From contig JBCBTD010000092.1 of NCBI GenBank assembly GCA_039818825.1, positions 1 to 12,744 of the forward strand: a DNA stretch of 12,744 nucleotides, in the 5' to 3' direction. Below are positions 1 through 5,603 of this stretch, piece by piece. The stretch's first letter is position 1; each line of letters starts with the position of its first letter. This DNA is from JBCBTD01 sp039818825 (GTDB taxonomy: Bacteria; Pseudomonadota; Alphaproteobacteria; Geminicoccales; Geminicoccaceae). The translations under genes and the position numbers were made by a program. The notes under the pieces were generated by a model. The model was not told the DNA's origin and did not search any database. It was given only the letters and a program-made list of their open reading frames with translations.

Positions 1-451
1 AGGCCGACGGCCGCATCACGATGGTGACCGGCACCTCCGACTACGGCCAGGGCCACGCCAGCACGTTCGCTCAGATCGCCGGTCGGCGCCTCCTCTCGCG
101 CCCGCTTCGCAACGTCCAGCAAGGTGATCTTGCGGTCGGTACCGACGATGGAGAACGCGCCGTCGTCGAAGACGAGATCCGCTTCCGGCGCCTCCAGCAC
201 GTGGGCTGCCCACCGCTTTGCTCGCATCTCGACCTCGTCAGCGGCCGCCAGCAATGCCATCGACGAATTCATCACCGAGCGCGAGCCACCTGAGCCGCCG
301 CCGGCGATCAAGCGGTCGCTGTCTTTTTGCACGAGGTCGATCCGGTCGAACGGTAGCCCCAACCGATCGACGAGGATCTGGGCGAACGTGCTGGCGTGGC
401 CCTGGCCGTAGTCGGAGGTGCCGGTCACCATCGTGATGCGGCCGTCGGCCT
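1..451. repeat. Inverted repeat, 77-bp arms (1-77 and 375-451) around a 297-bp spacer
   Basis: Bases 1-77 match the reverse complement of 375-451 at 76 of 77 positions; the only difference is T71 opposite G381. The match stops abruptly at 77/375 and may continue to the left of the window. The arm at 375-451 is the natural copy, because it encodes conserved residues about 490-515 of the hydroxylase, including the GQGHASTF motif. The arm at 1-77 carries the same motif on the opposite strand, inside what should be the continuation of the minus-strand gene. A fold-back (chimeric) join during amplification or assembly is the simplest explanation. A real inverted duplication is possible. Confidence 0.93.
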
Positions 452-1919
452 CGAAATGGATCGCACCCATCTCCGGCACCGAGTCCGCGGTGACCTCCAG
501 ATAGGCCGCGATCGCCCGGCCGCGGCATTTACCTCGGGCCTCGCTCGCAGCTTTGCGGCTCGCATAGCCGCCGTCGTCGGCCAGTTCCAACGTGCGGTCG
601 AAGACCTGCGGAAAATCGCCGCTGTCGTAGGCGAGATCCGAGGCTGCCTTGAACGGCATCGCACCCGGCGCGATCAGGTTCTGCCGTCGGAGCGCGATCG
701 GATCACGGCCGGTCTCGCGGGCTGCAGCGTCGATCAATCGCTCCATGACGTAGACCCCCTCCGGCCGGCCGGCGCCACGATAGGGGCCCACGGGAACCGT
801 ATGGGTCAGGACGCTCCGCGAGCGGACGTGAAGCAGGGGTGTCTTGTATGGACCCGGCACGTTCTTGCGGATGTTGAGGCTCGGGATCATCGGCCCGACG
901 AACGTCATGTAGGCGCCGAGGCTGCCGAGGACGTCGACCTTGATCGCGAGGAAGTTGCCGTCCGCGTCGAGCGCCAGCCGAGCCTCGTACTGACTGTCAC
1001 GGCCCTGATCGTCGCTCAAGAAGCTGTCGGAGCGGTCGTCCGTCCAGCGGACCGGACGCCCGAGCGCTCGGGCGGCATGCAGGATCGCCACGTACTCGGG
1101 GTATGAGCCGATCTTCATCCCGAAAGAGCCGCCGACGTCGTAGGTCAGGACACGCAGATTCTCCGGCGGAACGTGGAGGACGTCCTTCGCCAAGGTATTG
1201 CGGAGATTGAAGGCGCCTTGGCAGCCCAGATGCAGGGTGAATTGCTCGCGCGCCGTGTCGTATTCGGCGATCGCGGCCCTCGGCTCCAGCGAGGCGACGA
1301 CCAGACGGTTCTGCACCAGCCGAACGGTCGTGACGTGGGCAGCATCCGCGAACGCCGCATCGACGGCAGCCTCGTCGCCGAACGCATAGTCGAGGCCGAC
1401 ATTGCCGGGATAGGCGGCGCTCACCAGCGGCGCGCCCCGAGCTAGAGCGGCGGTCATGTCGGTGACGGCCGGCGTACTCTCGATGTCGACGTCGATGAGT
1501 TCGGCGGCGTCGCGAGCTTCGCTGGCGGTCGCGGCGACGGCGACGGCCAGCGGCGTGCCGACGTGGCGGACGGTGCCGTCGCCGAAACCGGGGCGCACCT
1601 CGCCGTGCAGTTTGGTGCCGTCGCGGTTGGTGAGCGGCAGCTTGCAGTAGGGTCCGCCATAGCCGGCGGCAACGAAATCGAACGCCGTGTAGATGCCGGC
1701 GACGCCGGGTGCCGAACGGGCGGCCTCGACGTCGAAGGCGCGCACCCGGCCCGCGGCGACGGGGGATCGGAGGACGTGTGCGAAAAGCTCGCCGTCGAAG
1801 TGGAGGTCGTCGGTGTAGCGCCCGTTGCCGCGCACGAGTTTCGGGTCCTCCTTGCGATGGACCGACTGGCCCACCCCGAATTTCCCTGCCTGCAGCAGGC
1901 TCGAGTCGATGTCGTTCAT
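1..1919 (-). CDS. Molybdenum hydroxylase large subunit (CoxL/xanthine dehydrogenase family), 3'-partial
   Basis: This is the molybdopterin-cytosine-dinucleotide-binding subunit of an aerobic-CODH/xanthine dehydrogenase-type hydroxylase. Such subunits bind the Mo cofactor and carry the substrate site. The ATG at 1917-1919 has a GGGGGA Shine-Dalgarno-like run just upstream. Visible motifs are an N-terminal HRKEDPKLVRGNGRYTDDL block (residues 21-39), a DVGGSFGMK cofactor loop (261-269), PYRGAGRPEG (379-388), GQGHASTFAQ (505-514) and GGGSGGSRS (540-548). The RGAGR loop is the form II type. It lacks the Cys-bearing AYxCSFR loop of true CO dehydrogenase, so the substrate is probably an aldehyde or N-heterocycle rather than CO; this is an inference. 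About 614 residues are trustworthy, while the family usually has 750-800, so the C-terminal part with the expected catalytic Glu is missing. The frame stays open to base 1, but bases 1-77 are an inverted copy of 375-451, so the last ~25 codons are doubtful. No small or FAD subunit gene lies upstream. Confidence 0.88.
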   Translation of the reverse strand, partial: MNDIDSSLLQAGKFGVGQSVHRKEDPKLVRGNGRYTDDLHFDGELFAHVLRSPVAAGRVRAFDVEAARSAPGVAGIYTAFDFVAAGYGGPYCKLPLTNRDGTKLHGEVRPGFGDGTVRHVGTPLAVAVAATASEARDAAELIDVDIESTPAVTDMTAALARGAPLVSAAYPGNVGLDYAFGDEAAVDAAFADAAHVTTVRLVQNRLVVASLEPRAAIAEYDTAREQFTLHLGCQGAFNLRNTLAKDVLHVPPENLRVLTYDVGGSFGMKIGSYPEYVAILHAARALGRPVRWTDDRSDSFLSDDQGRDSQYEARLALDADGNFLAIKVDVLGSLGAYMTFVGPMIPSLNIRKNVPGPYKTPLLHVRSRSVLTHTVPVGPYRGAGRPEGVYVMERLIDAAARETGRDPIALRRQNLIAPGAMPFKAASDLAYDSGDFPQVFDRTLELADDGGYASRKAASEARGKCRGRAIAAYLEVTADSVPEMGAIHFEADGRITMVTGTSDYGQGHASTFAQILVDRLGLPFDRIDLVQKDSDRLIAGGGSGGSRSVMNSSMALLAAADEVEMRAKRWAAHVLEAPEADLVFDDGAFSIVGTDRKITLLDVAKRAREEAPTGDLSERAGVALAVVGGAGHHRDAAVG

Positions 1920-1951
1920 CCCATCCCCCACCCATCGTCCGCGACGACGCC

Positions 1952-1980
1952 TTGGTCTCTCGAACGCGCCGATATATATG
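1952..1980 (+). promoter_or_regulatory. Possible sigma-70-type promoter for guaB
   Basis: A -35-like TTGGTC (1952-1957) is followed after 17 bases by TATATG (1975-1980), inside a GATATATAT tract that stands out in a GC-rich region. It lies about 40 bases before the guaB start. The same 97-base gap separates guaB from the divergent hydroxylase gene, and the near-symmetrical TATATA tract could also help drive the minus strand. The -35 match is partial, so this is a weak call made from position and composition. Confidence 0.35.
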
Positions 1981-2016
1981 GCTCCGGCATCGGTCCGGCG
2001 AGTGCAGGAGGGATGC

Positions 2017-3489
2017 ATGGAGCGCAAGGGTCCCACGATCACCGAAGCGCTGACCTTCGACGACGTGCTGCTCCAGCCCCAAGCGTCCGATGTTCTGCCG
2101 GCGAGTGCCGACACCGCCACGCACATCACCCGAGACGTCGAGCTGAAGATCCCATTGGTGTCGGCGGCCATGGATACCGTGACCGAAGCGCCGCTGGCGA
2201 TCGCCATGGCGCAGCACGGCGGCATCGGCATCGTCCACAAGAACCTGACGACGGAAACGCAGGCCGACGAAGTCCGTCAGGTCAAGAAGTTCGAGGCGGG
2301 CATGGTGGTCAATCCGCTGACCATCGGTCCGGATGCCCCTTTGGAACAGGCGCTGTCGATGATGCGCGAGCACCGCATCTCCGGTGTGCCAGTGGTCGAC
2401 GCGGGCCGGCTCGTCGGCATCCTCACCAATCGCGACGTCCGCTTTGCCGACGACCCGCGGCAGCCGGTCCGTGAGCTCATGACCGCGGAGAACCTCGTGA
2501 CGGTCGAGGAAGGCGTCAGCCGCGAGCGCTGTCGCCACCTGTTGCACCAGCACCGGATCGAAAAGCTCTTGGTGGTCGACCGCGACTACCGATTGAAGGG
2601 CCTCATCACCGTCAAGGACATCGAGAAGGCCGAGCGTTTCCCCAATGCGGCGAAGGACGCGCAGGGGCGGCTGCGGGTGGGCGCGGCGACAGGGGTCGGG
2701 CGCGCCGGTCTGGAGCGGGCCGAAGCGTTGATCGCTGCAGGTGTCGACGTCATCGTCGTCGACACGGCGCACGGCCACAGCAAAGGTGTGCTCGACACGA
2801 TCCGTGCAGTACGGCGGCTCGACAACGCGACGCAGATCGTCGGCGGCAACATCGCCACGGCGGAGGGCGCCGACGCCCTGATCGAGGCCGGCGTCGATGC
2901 GGTCAAAGTCGGCATCGGCCCGGGATCCATCTGTACGACCCGGGTGGTCGCCGGGGTCGGTGTGCCACAGCTGCACGCGCTGTTCGAGGTCGGTCAACGC
3001 TGCCGCGAGGCCGGGGTGCCGATGATCGCCGACGGCGGTATCCGCGCCTCGGGCGATCTGGCGAAGGCCGTGGCTGCCGGTGCCTCCTGCGCGATGCTCG
3101 GCTCGATGTTCGCAGGCACCGACGAGAGCCCGGGCGAGGTGTTCCTCTATCAGGGGCGCTCGTACAAGAGCTATCGGGGCATGGGATCCCTCGGGGCGAT
3201 GGCGCGCGGCTCGGCCGATCGCTACTTCCAGGCGGAGATCTCGGAACCCTTGAAACTGGTACCCGAAGGCATCGAAGGTCAGGTGCCGTACAAGGGTGCG
3301 CTGGCCACGATCGTCCACCAGCTGGTCGGCGGTCTCAGAGCCGCCATGGGCTACACCGGCAACCCAAACATTGGGGCGATGCAAGAGCGCTGCCGGTTCG
3401 TCCGCGTGACCCAGGCCGGGGTGGTCGAGGGCCACGTCCACGACGTCCGCATCACCCGCGAGGCACCCAACTACAGCCGCACCACGTGA
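2017..3489 (+). CDS. guaB: IMP dehydrogenase
   Basis: The enzyme oxidises IMP to XMP with NAD+, the committed step of guanine nucleotide synthesis, in the cytoplasm. The product is 490 residues, the usual length. The ATG at 2017 has an AGGAGG Shine-Dalgarno (2006-2011) 5 bases upstream. The open frame extends back to 1825, but that extension has no family match. Visible landmarks are TFDDVLLQP (13-21), a CBS-domain pair (about 93-205), VVDTAHGHS (247-255), GGNIATAEGA (276-285), the catalytic loop GIGPGSICTTR with Cys306 (299-309), ADGGIRASGD (338-347), YKSYRGMGSLGAM (383-395) and the flap Arg-Tyr at 402-403. All key residues are present, so the enzyme should be active. The stop codon overlaps the start of the next gene, implying co-transcription and translational coupling. 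guaA is not in this window. Confidence 0.98.
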   Translation: MERKGPTITEALTFDDVLLQPQASDVLPASADTATHITRDVELKIPLVSAAMDTVTEAPLAIAMAQHGGIGIVHKNLTTETQADEVRQVKKFEAGMVVNPLTIGPDAPLEQALSMMREHRISGVPVVDAGRLVGILTNRDVRFADDPRQPVRELMTAENLVTVEEGVSRERCRHLLHQHRIEKLLVVDRDYRLKGLITVKDIEKAERFPNAAKDAQGRLRVGAATGVGRAGLERAEALIAAGVDVIVVDTAHGHSKGVLDTIRAVRRLDNATQIVGGNIATAEGADALIEAGVDAVKVGIGPGSICTTRVVAGVGVPQLHALFEVGQRCREAGVPMIADGGIRASGDLAKAVAAGASCAMLGSMFAGTDESPGEVFLYQGRSYKSYRGMGSLGAMARGSADRYFQAEISEPLKLVPEGIEGQVPYKGALATIVHQLVGGLRAAMGYTGNPNIGAMQERCRFVRVTQAGVVEGHVHDVRITREAPNYSRTT

Positions 3490-4085
3490 CGGGCTCGCTG
3501 CGGGTTCCTGCGGCGGCCCTCGCCCACGATCTGCGCACCCCGGTCAATGCGCTGCAGAGCTGGAGCACTCTGTTGTTGGCGGGCGGGCACGGGCGGCTCG
3601 ACAGCGCCGCGCTCGCCGCCGTTCGCGACATGAACGACGCCGCGCGACGCTTGGCGGCGATCGCCGCGCTCCTGGAGGACCCCTTAAACGACGTCGGGCC
3701 GACCACCGGGGGTACCTGCGACGTCGACCTGATGGCTCTGTTCGACGTCGCGGCGACCGCCGAAGGTTGGCGCAACCACCACACCGACGGACGGCTGGTC
3801 GCCGTCCGTTGGGAGGGATGGATGGGCCTCGTTCGCGGCAGCATCGCAGCATTGGGTGGCGCCGACGCCGCCCATTTGCGCCTCACCGCAACCACCGACG
3901 GGACGGTCGCCATCGCGGCCGAGCCGGTCTCGGCCGGCACCGGCGATGGCGAGCTTGGCCGCTGGGTGCTGCGCCAGCGAGCGGCCCGTGCCGGATTCCC
4001 TTTGGAGGAGCCACGCGCCGGCAACGTCGTCCTGCGACTTGGCGACAAGGCCGCCGGCGCGGCATCGATGTCTTGGCAACGCTGA
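3486..4085 (+). CDS. Small HisKA-like protein with degenerate ATPase part (possible histidine phosphotransferase)
   Basis: A 199-residue protein starts at GTG 3486, which overlaps the guaB stop (GTGA). There is no clear Shine-Dalgarno, so translation probably depends on re-initiation after guaB. No other start codon precedes the key motif. Residues 12-23 read LAHDLRTPVNAL, a good H-box of a histidine kinase dimerisation domain with candidate phospho-acceptor His14, followed by helical sequence to about residue 65. Residues about 100-185 have the outline of a kinase ATPase domain (RLVAVRWEGWMGLVRGSI, then a beta-like DGTVAIAAEP, then a final VVLRLG). However, the N-box Asn and the glycine-rich G1/G2 boxes are absent, so it probably cannot bind ATP. 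There is no membrane or sensor segment. The architecture recalls ChpT-type phosphotransferases, but I cannot claim orthology. A decayed histidine kinase is the alternative. Confidence 0.7.
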   Translation: MTGSLRVPAAALAHDLRTPVNALQSWSTLLLAGGHGRLDSAALAAVRDMNDAARRLAAIAALLEDPLNDVGPTTGGTCDVDLMALFDVAATAEGWRNHHTDGRLVAVRWEGWMGLVRGSIAALGGADAAHLRLTATTDGTVAIAAEPVSAGTGDGELGRWVLRQRAARAGFPLEEPRAGNVVLRLGDKAAGAASMSWQR

Positions 4086-4096
4086 ACTGGCGGACG

Positions 4097-4126
4097 ATCA
4101 CGCTGGACATTCGAAGTGTTCGTGAT
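4097..4126 (+). terminator. Hairpin after the guaB pair, possible weak terminator
   Basis: The arms ATCACG (4097-4102) and CGTGAT (4121-4126) pair perfectly around an 18-base loop, and lie 12 bases beyond the stop of the small HisKA-like gene. No T-run follows, so termination would not be classic rho-independent. The right arm also overlaps a possible promoter for the next gene. The role is uncertain. Confidence 0.3.
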
Positions 4127-4131
4127 ACGGT
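4104..4131 (+). promoter_or_regulatory. Tentative promoter upstream of the charged hypothetical gene
   Basis: TGGACA (4104-4109) resembles a -35 box, and TACGGT (4126-4131) lies 16 bases further on as a poor -10. If used, it would give a leader of roughly 210 bases before the ATG at 4346. The call rests mainly on the gene spacing, and the -10 match is weak. Confidence 0.22.
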
Positions 4132-4155
4132 CCGGCTCCAAGCACAGCGGTACCC

Positions 4156-4280
4156 GTTCCGTAGTTCTGTTACTGGAACGAAGGTCGCGTCCGAGGTCGG
4201 AACTCACGTCTCTCGGCGATGAGTTCCTCTCACAGCCTGTGCGAAGAGGCTCGCACCACGATCGGTCTTGTCACGAGACC
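4156..4280 (+). other. Leader region with three small hairpins
   Basis: Between the HisKA-like gene and the next ORF there are three short perfect stems: GTTCC/GGAAC (4156-4160 with 4175-4179), AGCCT/AGGCT (4234-4238 with 4247-4251, 8-base loop) and GGTCT/AGACC (4264-4268 with 4276-4280, 7-base loop). Each is only 5 bp, so chance is possible. No convincing coding frame covers the gap 4086-4345. It could be a structured 5' leader or a small RNA; no known riboswitch was recognised. Confidence 0.3.
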
Positions 4281-4345
4281 TTCTGTCATTCGGACGGAAC
4301 GCAGCCGGAGCTGTGTCAGGGTGCGGCGGCAGTCGAGGACGATGG

Positions 4346-5122
4346 ATGTTCCCATACCGACGCGGTAATCAACGCAAGCGCTCGAAGGGCAATCACCCGC
4401 GGCGCCAAAAGGGCGGCACGCCAAGGCGTCTGCCCGGTTCGGCGCGCGAGTTGTTGCCGCTCTTGCAACCCGCGACGAAAGCACTTGCTCAAGCCTTGGC
4501 CGGCAACGCGAAGATCTCCGGCCAGGTGATCCACGCCCGCAACGTCGTCGAGCGGGCCGAGCAGTTGATCACCGAGCAGCAGGTCGAACGCCTCTATCTT
4601 CGCGATCGAGAAGAGTTCCTCGAGCAACTGGCCCGCCTGAAACTGACACTGAGCGACGCCGAGGACGAATTCGGCGCCGAGATCGACGCCGAGACGGAAG
4701 CCGAAGCCCGCGCCGACGGGGACGGCGAAACGGATGGCGAGGACGCAGCGCCGAGCGAAGAAGCCGACGTCGACCCCGAGGAAGAGGAGCGGGAGCGCGA
4801 GCGGGTCGCGGCGGCCGAGGCGGAGCAGCACGAGCGCCTGCGACGCGTCGCCATGGCGCTGATCAGTTCACCTGAATCCACCGTCGTGGCGCCGTCACAG
4901 GCACCGTCCATGCCGATCCACGACATGACCCCCGATACGCCACCGGCCCCACGACCGGCGCGCCGTCGGGCGAAGGCCGCGACCAACGAAGCCAATGGCG
5001 ACGGCGCCCCCGCAAGCGCAGGCAAGCGGTCGACCCGGCCGCGACTGACGCTGAAGTACGACGAACGAAAGGCACCCCAGGACGCCGCAGCGACCGACGA
5101 AGGCATTGCTTCGGAGGGTTGA
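4346..5122 (+). CDS. Hypothetical charged protein (basic ends, acidic middle)
   Basis: Not recognised. The ATG at 4346 has GAGGAC 6 bases upstream and gives 258 residues; an in-frame TTG at 4268 is less likely. The sequence has four parts. Residues 1-30 are strongly basic, with many Arg/Lys (RRGNQRKRSK), as in nucleic-acid-binding tails. Residues 31-105 look helical (SARELLPLLQ through FLEQLARLKL) and are the best candidate for a folded or coiled-coil core. Residues 106-160 are rich in Glu, Asp and Ala and probably disordered, leading into a short helix near 160-172. Residues 175-258 are rich in Pro, Ala, Lys and Arg and probably disordered. There is no signal peptide or membrane segment. The basic N-terminus plus helical core loosely recalls DUF4167 proteins, but their signature is not visible. 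It lies upstream of clpS, separated by a terminator-like hairpin, so a functional link is unproven. Confidence 0.75.
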   Translation: MFPYRRGNQRKRSKGNHPRRQKGGTPRRLPGSARELLPLLQPATKALAQALAGNAKISGQVIHARNVVERAEQLITEQQVERLYLRDREEFLEQLARLKLTLSDAEDEFGAEIDAETEAEARADGDGETDGEDAAPSEEADVDPEEEERERERVAAAEAEQHERLRRVAMALISSPESTVVAPSQAPSMPIHDMTPDTPPAPRPARRRAKAATNEANGDGAPASAGKRSTRPRLTLKYDERKAPQDAAATDEGIASEG

Positions 5123-5142
5123 GGCTCCCACCTTGCAGGAGA

Positions 5143-5185
5143 CGTGGGCGCGTGACGCTGGTGCGTTCCCTCCCACGCTGATTTT
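5143..5185 (+). terminator. Terminator-like hairpin after the charged hypothetical gene
   Basis: CGTGGG (5143-5148) pairs with CCCACG (5172-5177). Inside it ACGC/GCGT (5155-5158 with 5163-5166) closes a TGGT tetraloop. A short TTTT run follows at 5182-5185. It begins 20 bases after the stop at 5122 and before clpS, as expected for a rho-independent terminator. The internal loops are sizeable and the T-run is short. Confidence 0.45.
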
Positions 5186-5225
5186 GGGTATTCTCTTGCC
5201 GGCGAGCGCAACGCACTGTCTGTCG

Positions 5226-5552
5226 ATGGCCAACGATCCCGATCCTCGCGACACCGAGACCACCGGCGATGTCGCTACCAAGACGCGGCCAAAGACGCAG
5301 CGACCCTCCCTCTACAAGGTGTTGTTGCTGAACGACGACTACACGCCGATGGAGTTCGTCGTTCACGTTCTGCAGCGCTTTTTCTCGAAATCTGCGGAAG
5401 ACGCAACGCGCATCATGATGCACGTGCACCAGAAGGGTGTCGGCATCTGCGGCGTCTACACCTACGAGATCGCCGAAACCAAGGTCGCGCAGGTCATCGA
5501 CTTCGCGAAACAGCACCAGCACCCGCTCCAGTGTACGATGGAAAAAGAGTGA
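5226..5552 (+). CDS. clpS: ATP-dependent Clp protease adaptor ClpS
   Basis: ClpS binds proteins with N-degron residues and hands them to ClpA for degradation by ClpAP. The product is 108 residues, the usual size, if translation starts at ATG 5226 (MANDPDPRD); the frame extends back to 5106 but that part is not family-like. After a flexible N-terminal tail of about 26 residues comes the ClpS core: YKVLLLNDDYTPMEFVVHVL (30-49) with Asn36, Asp37, Asp38 and the gatekeeper Met42; MMHVHQKGVGICGVYTYE (64-81) with His68 in the pocket position; and the closing CTMEKE. All degron-pocket positions look intact. No strong Shine-Dalgarno precedes the ATG. clpA follows after 51 bases, consistent with a clpS-clpA operon. 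Confidence 0.96.
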   Translation: MANDPDPRDTETTGDVATKTRPKTQRPSLYKVLLLNDDYTPMEFVVHVLQRFFSKSAEDATRIMMHVHQKGVGICGVYTYEIAETKVAQVIDFAKQHQHPLQCTMEKE

Positions 5553-5603
5553 CGCTCGGGCGGTCGGTGCCGGGGCTGCTGGCTCATCTGGAGGCTTGAG
5601 GAG

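Noticed and set aside
396..1106. Plus-strand open frame of 236 codons opposite the hydroxylase
   Set aside because: It is antisense to conserved hydroxylase motifs and has no recognisable domain.
1825..2016. 64-codon N-terminal extension of guaB
   Set aside because: The extension has no family resemblance, overlaps the divergent gene, and the ATG at 2017 has a near-perfect Shine-Dalgarno and gives the standard length.
997..3441. Minus-strand open frame of 814 codons opposite guaB and running into the hydroxylase gene
   Set aside because: The part over guaB is antisense to it, and the part below 1919 is out of frame with the hydroxylase; the translation is low-complexity Arg/His-rich.
5106..5225. 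40-codon N-terminal extension of clpS
   Set aside because: It covers the terminator-like hairpin and the end of the preceding gene; ClpS proteins are about 105-110 residues.
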